Positions 50,617 through 58,717 of a stretch of DNA of 64,000 nt are shown one piece after another. This DNA comes from Streptomyces coeruleorubidus. GTDB lineage: Bacteria; Actinomycetota; Actinomycetes; Streptomycetales; Streptomycetaceae. Made by a program: the position numbers and the translations under genes. How positions within the stretch are numbered: the first letter of the stretch is position 1; each line of letters opens with the position of its first letter. The DNA is taken from the NCBI RefSeq assembly GCF_028885415.1, contig NZ_CP118527.1, forward strand, positions 8,804,001-8,868,000. Reading direction: 5' to 3'. Below the pieces are notes generated by a model that was not told the DNA's origin, made no database searches, and was given only the letters and a program-made list of their open reading frames with translations.

Positions 50617-52073
50617 GCCACACCGCTCTGCTCGTCATCGCGGTCGCCGGTGTCGCGACCCTGCTCCTGCTCATTCTCAGAGCCAAGGTCCAGCCCTTCG
50701 TCGCCCTCGTCGTCGTCAGCATCGGCGTCGCGCTGGCCGCGGGCGTGCCGGCCGCCGACCTGGTGAAGACCATCGAGGACGGCATGGGCTCCACCCTGGG
50801 CCACATCGCCACCATCATCGCGCTGGGCGCGATGATCGGCCGGATCGTCGAACTCTCCGGAGGCGCCCACGCGTTCGCGCACCACCTCATCGAGCGGTTC
50901 GGCTCCCGGCGCACCCCGCTCGCCCTGACCGTCGCCGGGTTCGTCCTGGGCATCCCGGTCTTCTTCGAGGTCGGCCTGATCATCCTCATGCCGATCGCGT
51001 ACGGGGTCGCCCGCGCCTCCCGCAAGCCGCTGCTGATCTACGCGCTGCCCATGGGCGCCGCGATGCTCACCGTGCACGCCTTCCTGCCGCCGCACCCCGG
51101 CGCGGTCGCGGTCGTCGAGACGATCGGCGCCAGCCAGGGCCTGGTGCTGTTGATGGGCATCCCCGTCACGGCCGTTGTCGTCCTGCTCGGTTACCTCGTC
51201 TCACGTCGGCTGTCCCGCTGCGAGTACCCGATGGACCCGGCGGTGTACGCCGAGGTGTACGGGGAGACGAGCGCGGACGCGGGCACGTCCGGCCCGGCGG
51301 GGACAGCGGGCGGAACGCCGACCGGCGGAGCGCCGGGCGACGGCGGCGGGCATGCCACAGCGGTGCTGACCAAGCCCGCCGACACGGGCACCGGCCTCCG
51401 GACGCCGTCCTTCGGCATGGTCCTGACGCTGATCGTCACCCCGATCCTGCTGATCCTCCTCGGCACCATCGGCCAGAACACGCTCGCCGAGGGCTCCACC
51501 CTGCGAGCCGTACTCACCGTCCTGGGCGCCCCGATGGTGGCACTGCTCATCGACGTCGCCCTGTGCGGCTACTTCCTGGGGGCCCGTCGCGGCTGGAACC
51601 GCGTACGCATCGCCGAGGTCATGGGCTCCGCGCTGCCGCCCGTCGCGATGGTGATCCTGGTCGCGGGCGCGGGCGGTGTCTTCGGCAAGGTCCTGGTCGC
51701 CAGCGGCGTCGGCGACGCGATCGCCGACGTCCTGGAGCGCACCGGCCTTCCCGTGCTGCTGCTGGCCTTCCTCACCTCCCTCGCCATGCGCGCCGCCCAG
51801 GGCTCGGCGACCGTCGCCCTCATCACCACCGCCGGCATCCTCACCCCCCTGCTGCACCGCGCCGACCTGTCCACCGGCCACCTGTCGCTGGTGGCCCTGG
51901 CGATGGGCGGGGGAGCCCTCGCGCTGTCCCACATCAACGACGCCGGATACTGGATGTTCACCAAGCTCGCCGGTCTCGACGTCGCGGCGGGGCTGCGCAC
52001 GTGGACGGTGCTGACGACGGTCATGGGATGCGCGGGCTTCGCCCTCACCGCGGTCCTGTGGCCGCTGGTCTGA
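50613..52073 (+). CDS. GntP family gluconate/acid-sugar:H+ symporter
   Basis: Membrane permease of 486 residues with about 12 hydrophobic segments. Family motifs include GMGSTLGHIATIIALGAMIGRIVELSGGAHAFA near residue 51, PVFFEVGLIILMPIAYG near 115, LPPHPGAVAVVE near 155 and ALSHINDAGYWMFTKLAGL near 435. A Gly/Ala/Thr-rich cytoplasmic loop (TSADAGTSGPAGTAGGTPTG) lies near 225. It imports the substrate of the preceding enzymes and ends the operon. Confidence 0.94.
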   Translation: MSHTALLVIAVAGVATLLLLILRAKVQPFVALVVVSIGVALAAGVPAADLVKTIEDGMGSTLGHIATIIALGAMIGRIVELSGGAHAFAHHLIERFGSRRTPLALTVAGFVLGIPVFFEVGLIILMPIAYGVARASRKPLLIYALPMGAAMLTVHAFLPPHPGAVAVVETIGASQGLVLLMGIPVTAVVVLLGYLVSRRLSRCEYPMDPAVYAEVYGETSADAGTSGPAGTAGGTPTGGAPGDGGGHATAVLTKPADTGTGLRTPSFGMVLTLIVTPILLILLGTIGQNTLAEGSTLRAVLTVLGAPMVALLIDVALCGYFLGARRGWNRVRIAEVMGSALPPVAMVILVAGAGGVFGKVLVASGVGDAIADVLERTGLPVLLLAFLTSLAMRAAQGSATVALITTAGILTPLLHRADLSTGHLSLVALAMGGGALALSHINDAGYWMFTKLAGLDVAAGLRTWTVLTTVMGCAGFALTAVLWPLV

Positions 52074-52093
52074 CCGGCACGCGGACGTGGTTG

Positions 52094-53005
52094 TCAGTCG
52101 ACGGAGGCCATGAAGTTCAGCATCCTGCGGTTGATCTCCGCCGCGTGGTCGATCTGCGGCCCGTGGCCCGTGTCGGAGATGATCTCGGCTCGGGCCCCGG
52201 GGACCAGGCGCGGCACACGCTCCGCCTGCCGCTTCGGGTGCACGAGGAGGCTTCGCTTGCCGAGCACCAGATAGAGCGGGGTCCGGATGGTGGACAGCTC
52301 CTCCTCGGACAGGGGAAGCGGCACCGGGCGGCGTATGCGGTGGGCGCGAACGGCCGTTCTGATCATCGTGCGCAGTTCCGGCATGACGAGGACCGGCTGT
52401 TCCAGCCAGGCCGCCAGCCGTGGGCGGAGCGCCTTGGGCGCGAAGGTCGCGAAGAAGCCGGCGAAGATCCAGACGAAGAAGCGCAACCCCACCTTCTCCA
52501 GGCCGCCGGGGTCGAGCAGGGTGACCGAGGCGAGGCGACCGGGCCTGCGGTGGGCCTGGTTCAGGGCGAGCCATCCGCCGTAGGAGGTGCCGACGAGGTG
52601 GACCCGGTCGAGGCCGAGTCCGGCGAGTGTCTCGTCCAGCCACTGGGCGGCGTGTTCGGGGTGGTGGATCGGCTCGCGCTGCACGCTGCGGCCGGGATCG
52701 CCCGGGGTGTCGATCGCGTAGACCGGGCGATCCGCACTGAGGGCCGGGGTGTTCGGGTACCACATGGCGGAGCAGGAGCCGGCCCCGTGCACCAGGACGA
52801 CCGGGGTGCGGGATCGGGCGGCCTCGTCGGCGGGGCCATAGCGGTAGACGTGCGTGGTGGCGAAGGACGTCTCCACGTCCTCCTCCGCGAGCGCGGGCGC
52901 TCCGAGGGCGTAGACCGCATCGCATGCCGTGAAGTAGCGCTCCCGCCAGGTATCGCTCACGTAGCGGCCGACATCGGACTGGGTGCGGGCAGCGGTCTCG
53001 GGCAT
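52094..53005 (-). CDS. Alpha/beta hydrolase
   Basis: Alpha/beta-fold hydrolase of 303 residues. The oxyanion segment is VVLVHGAGSCSAMW near residue 68, the nucleophile elbow is LVGTSYGGWLAL (serine near 138), and the catalytic histidine is in SDTGHGPQIDHAAEI near 284. ATG 53005 has GGAGG eight bases upstream; the longer GTG start at 53047 would place the start inside the operator. It is divergent from a TetR gene across a perfect palindrome, so it is very probably the regulator's target. Confidence 0.93.
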   Translation of the reverse strand: MPETAARTQSDVGRYVSDTWRERYFTACDAVYALGAPALAEEDVETSFATTHVYRYGPADEAARSRTPVVLVHGAGSCSAMWYPNTPALSADRPVYAIDTPGDPGRSVQREPIHHPEHAAQWLDETLAGLGLDRVHLVGTSYGGWLALNQAHRRPGRLASVTLLDPGGLEKVGLRFFVWIFAGFFATFAPKALRPRLAAWLEQPVLVMPELRTMIRTAVRAHRIRRPVPLPLSEEELSTIRTPLYLVLGKRSLLVHPKRQAERVPRLVPGARAEIISDTGHGPQIDHAAEINRRMLNFMASVD

Positions 53006-53030
53006 GGCCACCTCCGGCGTCTCGGTTTTG

Positions 53031-53068
53031 TGATACGACCGTACCACGATGTTGGTACGGTCGTATCA
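53031..53068. promoter_or_regulatory. Perfect 16-bp inverted repeat, TetR operator
   Basis: Arms TGATACGACCGTACCA and TGGTACGGTCGTATCA are exact reverse complements around the 6-nt centre CGATGT. The site lies 26 nt before the hydrolase ATG and 52 nt before the TetR ATG. Inside each arm there is a further GTACC/GGTAC element. It is unrelated to the island motif, so this is a separate local switch. Confidence 0.85.
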
Positions 53069-53120
53069 TCAAAGGGTCCCCACGGAGCCAGAGCAGGAAC
53101 GACGAGCGGAGAACCGGCCG

Positions 53121-53726
53121 ATGCCCAAGCGCGTGGACCACGCAGAACGGCGCACCCAGATCGCCGAGGCGCTCGTCCGCGTCGCCGGCCGGCGCGGACT
53201 GCATGCCGTGGGGATGCGCGATGTGGCAGCGGAGGCGGGCGTATCACTGCGGCTGGTGCAGTACTACTTCCAGACCAAGGAGAAGTTGCTGCTCTTCGGG
53301 CTCGAACATCTGGCGGAGAGGTTCGGGGAGCGGGTCTCCGCCCGTGTCCGGGCCGCCGGGGACAGCCCCGGTCCGCGCGCGATGGTCGAGGCGCTGCTGA
53401 TGGCGGCGCTGCCGACGGACGACGAGAGCCGCACCTTCCACCACCTCTACACGTCCTACGCCGTTCTGTCCGTCAACGACCGGGCGCTGGCAGCCCAGCC
53501 CTTCATCAAGAACCCTGACGCCGCCGAAGACGCCCTGACCGAACTCCTCCGGCAGGCGAAAGGGGCAGATCTGCTCGAGCCCGGTGTGGACGCACGGTTG
53601 GAGGCGGCCGGCCTGCTCGCCATGTCCGCGGGACTCGGCACCGGCATCCTCGTCGGCCAGCGCAGTCCGCAGTCCGCGACCACGGTCCTGGACCACCATC
53701 TCAACCGCATCTTCCGCACAAGTTGA
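53121..53726 (+). CDS. TetR family transcriptional regulator
   Basis: A 201-residue TetR protein. Helix-turn-helix VGMRDVAAEAGVSLRLVQYYFQTKEKLLLFG is at residues 32-62, preceded by the basic MPKRVDHAERRTQIAEALV. The C-terminal domain resembles BetI-like regulators (TetR_C_6). ATG 53121 follows GCGGAGAA. It likely represses both itself and the divergent alpha/beta hydrolase through the perfect palindrome. Confidence 0.93.
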   Translation: MPKRVDHAERRTQIAEALVRVAGRRGLHAVGMRDVAAEAGVSLRLVQYYFQTKEKLLLFGLEHLAERFGERVSARVRAAGDSPGPRAMVEALLMAALPTDDESRTFHHLYTSYAVLSVNDRALAAQPFIKNPDAAEDALTELLRQAKGADLLEPGVDARLEAAGLLAMSAGLGTGILVGQRSPQSATTVLDHHLNRIFRTS

Positions 53727-53914
53727 CTCGACTGGTTGACGGGCGGCCGTTCAACTCGCGGGAGTGGCGGGGCACTTCGGTTCCTGATCATCGTGTTCCA
53801 CAGTCCCACTGTGGACGTCCGCACCCTTCATCGGGGTTCGTCGGACTCTCCCGTCAGCGGCGGGTTACTGTACGGACACGCCGCGCTGCCCTCGGTCGGC
53901 TCAGGAGGAACACT

Positions 53915-54451
53915 GTGTCATCGCCCTGCGACCCCCAGCACGCGCCCGCCGGCGATGTGGGCGCAGCACTCATGATGATCGACTCTCGGCTCAAGTCCAT
54001 CTACGACGGCAGGTCCCAGACCGACGCCGAACAACAAGCGCTGACCGACCAGTTCGCCGTGTCCTTGGGACCCCGCGGCGTCGATGACCTGCTGGACGGC
54101 GCGTGCACGCTCATCTACATGTTCATGCAGTGGCTGCGGATGGCCTACGAGGACCACGGCAAGGACGTCATCGAGTACGTGGTGCCCAACCTCGTGGCCA
54201 CGATGCGCATGATGCCCAAGAGCGTCCGTCCCGAAGCCATCCCCACCATGGCTGGACTGCTCGTCGCTGCAGGCACCGGACTGAGCCCCAGCCTGTGGCG
54301 CAGGCAGTACGGAGACTGGACCATGGACGAGATGAATCCCCTGGAAGCCACCGCCTTCCTGCTCGCGGAGCACATCAACCGACTCACCGACGACCGCGAC
54401 TTCGCCTCCCGCATGATCACCGAGGCCCTGGCCAGGGCGGACGAAGCCTGA
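53915..54451 (+). CDS. Hypothetical protein
   Basis: A 178-residue soluble protein that I cannot assign. It is largely helical: ALMMIDSRLKSIYDGRSQTDAEQQALTDQFAVSLG near the start, LYMFMQWLRMAYEDHGKDVIEYVVPNLVATMRM in the middle, and LEATAFLLAEHINRLTDDRDFASRMITEALARA at the end. The GTG at 53915 has AGGAGGA with 5-nt spacing, which is why it is preferred over longer frames. A promoter is likely in 53830-53900, where TTACTG and TACGGACAC occur. Not obviously linked to neighbours. Confidence 0.75.
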   Translation: MSSPCDPQHAPAGDVGAALMMIDSRLKSIYDGRSQTDAEQQALTDQFAVSLGPRGVDDLLDGACTLIYMFMQWLRMAYEDHGKDVIEYVVPNLVATMRMMPKSVRPEAIPTMAGLLVAAGTGLSPSLWRRQYGDWTMDEMNPLEATAFLLAEHINRLTDDRDFASRMITEALARADEA

Positions 54452-54454
54452 CGT

Positions 54455-54788
54455 GCGGCCTTTGGGTACCCAGCGCTGAAACGCTCCGTGCGGACGGCTG
54501 GACCTGCGTGGTCGTCACCAACGGCCGCACGGTCCAGCAAGAAGCGAGGATCCGTCACACCGGACTCGCCGAACTCGTCCAGGGCTGGTCGTCTCCGAAG
54601 CCGTCGGCCGCAAGAAGCCTGAACCGGAGATCTTCCAGGCGGCAGCCGCCACGGTCAACGCACCCCTGTCCGGCGCGTGGGTCCTCGGCGATTCGCCGCA
54701 CGCCGACATCGGCGGCGCCGACGCACTCGGAGTTCGCCCGGGAAAAGCAGTGGACAGTGATCATGCGAACGGGACACTGGTTCGATGA
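54455..54788 (+). pseudogene. HAD-family hydrolase remnant, truncated and frameshifted
   Basis: Frame one reads LRADGWTCVVVTNGRTVQQE and HTGLAELVQG (motif II TNG). Near 54588 the homology moves to another frame: VVSEAVGRKKPEPEIFQAAA (motif III lysine) and GAWVLGDSPHADIGGADALG (motif IV). The N-terminal nucleophile motif DxDxT is missing. The second frame stops in the overlap with the DinB gene start. Two lesions, a 5' deletion and a single shift, make it inactive. Confidence 0.75.
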
Positions 54789-55372
54789 CTGAATCCGACA
54801 CGAAGGCGGATCTCCGTCTCTACCTGCAGGATGCCCGTGACGTGCTGCTGTGGAAGCTGGATGGCCTGTCGGAGTACGACATCCGGCGCCCCATGACTCC
54901 GACGGGCACCAACCTGCTGGGACTGGTCAAGCACCTGACCGGCGCCGAAGCGGCGTATTTCGGCGAGACCTTCGGCCGGCCGGTGGAGGGGCCGCCGCTC
55001 TGGATCGCGGGGGCTGCCGAACCGAACACCGACCTGTGGGCGACCGCCGCAGAGACGCGGGAGCAGATCGTCGACGATTACCGCCGGGTGTGCGCTCACT
55101 CGGACGAGACGATCGAGTTGCTTCCCCTCGACGCTGTCGGCCAGGTGCCGTGGGGGCCGCGCCCTGAGCTGCCGCTCCGCCGCATTCTCATCCACATGAT
55201 CGCCGAGACTCAGCGGCATGCCGGGCATGCCGACATCGTCCGCGAACTCGTCGACGGGGCCACAGGACAGCGGCCCGGGAGTGACAACGTGGCGCCCGGC
55301 GACTCGGCCTGGTGGGAGGACCACCGAAGCCGACTGGAGCAGGTGGTCAAGGAGGCAGACTCCGGGGCGTAG
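54785..55372 (+). CDS. DinB family protein (DUF664)
   Basis: A four-helix-bundle DinB/DUF664 protein of 195 residues. It has LDGLSEYDIRRPMTPTGTNLLGLVKHLTGAEAAYFGETFGR near residue 25 and the family tail ILIHMIAETQRHAGHADIVRELVDGATG near 138. The three metal-ligand histidines are those in VKHL, RHAGH and nearby. DinB-like proteins may act as bacillithiol- or mycothiol-dependent enzymes, but this one has no assigned substrate. The ATG at 54785 overlaps the stop of the HAD relic, which suggests the two were once coupled. Confidence 0.9.
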   Translation: MTESDTKADLRLYLQDARDVLLWKLDGLSEYDIRRPMTPTGTNLLGLVKHLTGAEAAYFGETFGRPVEGPPLWIAGAAEPNTDLWATAAETREQIVDDYRRVCAHSDETIELLPLDAVGQVPWGPRPELPLRRILIHMIAETQRHAGHADIVRELVDGATGQRPGSDNVAPGDSAWWEDHRSRLEQVVKEADSGA

Positions 55373-55424
55373 ATCAAGTGCCCTCCTCCGGCTGCATGGC
55401 TCCGGCCAAACGGCAGGCACTTGG

Positions 55425-56165
55425 TCATCCGCCGAGCGCGGTCGGGCCGAGGCCGGTCGGCAGTCGGCGCACGGCCAGTGCCACGGCCTCGTGCGCTGTG
55501 GTGAACAGGCCGAGGTCCGGAGTGATGAAGCCCCTGCCCACTCCGTATGTGCCGTCGCTGCCCGCCGTCAGACACGGCCCGATGACGGTCAGGCGCGGCC
55601 GGGTGGTGGTCGAGAAGCGCAGGGACCAGTGGCTCGTGAACGGGTACAGGGCGCGCAGCGCCGGCTCGGCGTACGCTGCCTCGATCAGGGCCTGGTACGT
55701 CTCCTGCCAGGCGTACTCCAGTTCGCCCGCCTCCTGGCGCATGCCCTGCCACTCGGATTCCGTCAGGCGCGCGGGATCGTGGTCGGGCACCTCGAACCGG
55801 CCGGTCAGGTGCACGAAAGCCGCCGCCCGACGGATGTCTTGCAGGGCCGCTCCGACGTGCCACGCCCGGGCGGCCCTGGCAACCTCCGCAAGGTCGTCCG
55901 TCCTGCCGTCGATGAGGGGCATGCCCAAGCGCTGTTCCGCTCCCCGGATCGACCACCGGCGTTCGTGCAGCCATGCGCTGATCTGCAGCGGCTCACGGTG
56001 CGGCAGGGTGCTCGCAACCGTCGCGTGGACCAGCGGAGCGGAACCCGGAGACGTGACGGGGACGGTGCCGCAGCAGCCTTCCGCTTCGGCACGGAGCGCT
56101 GAGGCGAGGCTGCCGCAGGCTGCGACGTCGGGGTACAGAACGGCGGGATCAGGAGGGGCGGGCAC
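55425..56165 (-). CDS. Hypothetical protein, DUF6193-like
   Basis: A 246-residue protein. The central QLDI-like region reads EVARAARAWHVGAALQDIRRAAAFVHLTGRFEVPD, and the C-terminus has LRALYPFTSHWSLRFSTTTRP and FTTAHEAVALAVRRLP. This matches my recollection of the DUF6193 'natural product biosynthesis' family of actinobacteria, but the assignment is by eye. No signal peptide or membrane helix. It lies 16 nt downstream of the LysE gene on the same strand. Confidence 0.72.
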   Translation of the reverse strand: MPAPPDPAVLYPDVAACGSLASALRAEAEGCCGTVPVTSPGSAPLVHATVASTLPHREPLQISAWLHERRWSIRGAEQRLGMPLIDGRTDDLAEVARAARAWHVGAALQDIRRAAAFVHLTGRFEVPDHDPARLTESEWQGMRQEAGELEYAWQETYQALIEAAYAEPALRALYPFTSHWSLRFSTTTRPRLTVIGPCLTAGSDGTYGVGRGFITPDLGLFTTAHEAVALAVRRLPTGLGPTALGG

Positions 56166-56181
56166 GGCTCCTGATTGTGCC

Positions 56182-56796
56182 CTACCCCTGTGAGCGGAGG
56201 AGTTCGCCCACGAAGAGGGCGGCGAAAACGAGCATGAGAGTGCCGGAACCCCGGTCGATCCACACCCGGCGCTGAGGCGTCAGCCAGCGTCTCAGCGTCG
56301 AAGCGCCGAGAGCCAGGAGGGTGAACCAGAGCCAGGAGGCACTGACCGTCCCCGCCGCGAAGATCGGACGGTGATCCGGAGCCTGGGCCGCGATGGCCAC
56401 ACCGAGGATGCCGACGACGTCCAGCACCGCGTGGGGGTTGAAGACGGTGACCGAGGCGCATTGCGCAACCACACGGCGCCAACGCATCTCGGGCGGTGTG
56501 GACTGGTCGAAGTCCTCTGGACGCGACCGGAAGGACTTGACCGCCAGGTACGTCAGGAACACCACGCCGGCGGCCAGGAGGAACGACTTGATGCCGGGTA
56601 TGCGGTTGAGCACCGCTGATGTCCCGGCACCGCCGAGAGATATGAGGACGGTGTCGCAGACTCCAGCGGCCACGACTGCCACGAACACCCGCGGTACGCC
56701 GAAGGTGAAGCCCTGGTTGATGAGGAAGATGTTCTGCGGCCCGATGGGCGTGATCATGGCGAGACCGAGCAACATTCCCGCGAAGTAGGCATCCAC
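56182..56796 (-). CDS. LysE/ArgO family amino acid exporter
   Basis: Exporter of 204 residues with six hydrophobic segments. The family start AGMLLGLAMITPIGPQNIFLINQGF is at residues 6-30, and FNPHAVLDVVGILGVAIAAQ near 115 is typical of LysE translocators. Basic amino acids are the usual cargo. ATG 56796 lacks a strong Shine-Dalgarno. It is followed by the DUF6193-like gene. Confidence 0.92.
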   Translation of the reverse strand: MDAYFAGMLLGLAMITPIGPQNIFLINQGFTFGVPRVFVAVVAAGVCDTVLISLGGAGTSAVLNRIPGIKSFLLAAGVVFLTYLAVKSFRSRPEDFDQSTPPEMRWRRVVAQCASVTVFNPHAVLDVVGILGVAIAAQAPDHRPIFAAGTVSASWLWFTLLALGASTLRRWLTPQRRVWIDRGSGTLMLVFAALFVGELLRSQG

Positions 56797-57194
56797 GGAT
56801 CAGTGCGTCGGCGTCCGGGGCATGGTCGTTTCCGTTTCCTGCGCTAGGTCGAAGGCGTGAGCGTGACCAACACGGCATGGGGAGCCACACGGTCCGCGAG
56901 CTCCGATTCCGATGGCGCGTCAGCAGCTGAAGATCAAGTCCAGCCCACAGCCTGCCCCGTATGCAACCGGTGGCCTCAAGGATGGCGTGTTCCGTGTGTG
57001 GTGTGGCTGAACTGGACCGCCGAGGCGAGCGGACGCCCTGTACAAGACGCCCTGTACAAGGCGATGCTCCGCGCCGGCCAGGCGGGCTCCCGGCTTCCGA
57101 CGTAAGGATTCCGTCATCAGTTGTGGGGTGTGGGACGGCCGCCCGTTGGCGTTGAATCGGGAGGGCTGGAGGAACTCTCAGGAGGCGAGCGGGG
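56797..57194. other. Intergenic stretch without a supported gene
   Basis: About 400 nt between the LysE start and the DM13 gene. A weak 82-codon plus-strand frame (56857-57105) has no family resemblance and no Shine-Dalgarno. A 15-nt near-direct repeat, GCCCTGTACAAG, occurs twice around 57040-57060. Promoters for both flanking genes are presumably here. Confidence 0.5.
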
Positions 57195-57755
57195 ATGGGG
57201 CGCGTGCGCAAGGTAATGACCGGGCCGTTGGTCATCGCGGTGCTGGTGGTGGCGGTCGGCGGAGCCGGCTTCGGGCTGTACTGGTTCCAGCCGTGGAAGC
57301 TGTGGCAGGACGAGACCGTTCAAGAGACCCTGCCCGGGGTCGCGGAGACCTCCGCTCCTCCCGCCGCGGCGCCCTCCGAGTCGCCTTCCCCGGACACCGG
57401 TCCGCAGACACTGGCGAGCGGTGAGCTGATCAGCCACGAGCACGCGACCTCGGGCACGGTGAAGCTCGTGCGGCTGGCCGACGGCTCCCATGTCGTCCGG
57501 CTGGAGAACCTGAACACCAGCAACGGACCGGACCTGCGCGTCTGGCTGACCGACGCGCAGGTGAAGCAGGGCAAGGCGGGGTGGCACGTCTTCGACGACG
57601 GCAAGTACGTCAGCCTCGGCAAGCTCAAGGGCAACAAGGGAAGCCAGAACTACGCCCTCCCCGGTGACGCGGATCCATCGAGCTTCAGCAGCGTGAGCAT
57701 CTGGTGCGACCGCTTCGACGTGTCGTTCGGCGCGGCGGAGCTGGCCCGGGTCTGA
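57195..57755 (+). CDS. DM13 domain-containing membrane-anchored protein
   Basis: A 186-residue protein with one N-terminal membrane segment (VMTGPLVIAVLVVAVGGAGF) and a Pro/Ser/Ala-rich linker (ETSAPPAAAPSESPSPD). The extracellular DM13 domain contains GTVKLVRLADGSHVVRLENL, SNGPDLRVWLTDA and VSIWCDRFDVSFGAAEL. DM13 domains are thought to be redox or electron-transfer related, with a conserved cysteine (here in IWCDR). ATG 57195 follows GGAGGCGAGCGGGG. Convergent with the LysR gene. Confidence 0.9.
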   Translation: MGRVRKVMTGPLVIAVLVVAVGGAGFGLYWFQPWKLWQDETVQETLPGVAETSAPPAAAPSESPSPDTGPQTLASGELISHEHATSGTVKLVRLADGSHVVRLENLNTSNGPDLRVWLTDAQVKQGKAGWHVFDDGKYVSLGKLKGNKGSQNYALPGDADPSSFSSVSIWCDRFDVSFGAAELARV

Positions 57756-57794
57756 CAGGGGCGCATTCCTGACGGGGCCGGCTCGACAGCGGGG

Positions 57795-58649
57795 TCATCC
57801 CGTGGCGTACAGCGTCGTGAGCAGTTCGACCGCGGCCTGGGTGGTGGGATGCGGTTCGTCCCGCCACCAGGCGAGGTGCACCGCGATCGGCTCGGCGTCG
57901 CGCACCGGTCGGTAGACGATGCCGGGACGCGGGTACTGGTGTGCCGTCGACTCGGCCGTCATGCCCACGTAGCGGCCGATGGATATCTCGGTCAGCCAGT
58001 CGTCGACGTCGTGTATGTCCTTGGTCGCCGGACGGGAGTCCGGCGGCCACAGCTGTGTCGTGGTGGTGCCCGTCCGCCGGTCGATCAGCAGCGTCCGCCC
58101 GGCGATGTCGGCGAGTCTCACGGAGCGGCGCCGCGCCAGGGGGTCGTCGGACGCCATGGCGCACAGTCGCCTTTCCAGCCCCACGACTGCGGAGTCGAAG
58201 CGGCGGTCGTCCAGCGGCCTGCGCACCACGGCCAGGTCGCACGCCCCCTCCGCCAGCCCGGCGGTGGCGGAGTTGACGCGGACGAACTGCACCTCCGTCT
58301 CGGGCCGGGTCTCGGCCCAGCGGCGCTGAAAGGCCAGCGTGTGGCGGCCTACGGCCGACCAGGCGTAGCCGATCCGCAGGCAGGCATGGCCTGACCTGGC
58401 CTCCCGTACCAGATCGTCCACCTCGCCGAGCACACGGCGGGCGTGCTCCAGCACGCGCAGCCCCGTCCCGGTCGGGCTCACCTCGCGGGAGGTCCGCTTC
58501 AACAGCCGTACACCGAGGGCGCGTTCGAGGGAGGCCAGGGTGCGGGACACGGCGGCCTGGGAGACACCGAGCGCGATGGCGGCGTCGGTGAAACTGCCCT
58601 CGTCGACGATCGCGACGAGGCAGCGCAACTGCCGCAGCTCCACATCCAT
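57795..58649 (-). CDS. LysR family transcriptional regulator
   Basis: A 284-residue LysR regulator. The winged helix is MDVELRQLRCLVAIVDEGSFTDAAIALGVSQAAVSRTLASLERALGVRLL at residues 1-50. The ligand domain includes LRIGYAWSAVGRHTLAFQRRW near 91. It is divergent from an EamA transporter with a 68-nt gap containing the palindrome TTGCGCAA at 58684-58691, a plausible LysR contact. It probably controls the transporter. Confidence 0.93.
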   Translation of the reverse strand: MDVELRQLRCLVAIVDEGSFTDAAIALGVSQAAVSRTLASLERALGVRLLKRTSREVSPTGTGLRVLEHARRVLGEVDDLVREARSGHACLRIGYAWSAVGRHTLAFQRRWAETRPETEVQFVRVNSATAGLAEGACDLAVVRRPLDDRRFDSAVVGLERRLCAMASDDPLARRRSVRLADIAGRTLLIDRRTGTTTTQLWPPDSRPATKDIHDVDDWLTEISIGRYVGMTAESTAHQYPRPGIVYRPVRDAEPIAVHLAWWRDEPHPTTQAAVELLTTLYATG

Positions 58650-58717
58650 GACTCAAGCGTATAGATCGAGCTCGTGATGCATTTTGCGCAAGACGGGTGC
58701 CGTCCGAAGATCACGGC

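Noticed and set aside
53870..53895. TTACTG near 53876 as another island operator
   Set aside because: The second arm at 11-nt spacing is CGCGCT, not CAGTAA-like, and the site is 22 kb outside the island.
56857..57105. 82-codon plus-strand frame between the LysE and DM13 genes
   Set aside because: No Shine-Dalgarno, no family resemblance, atypical codon positions; contains a short direct repeat instead.
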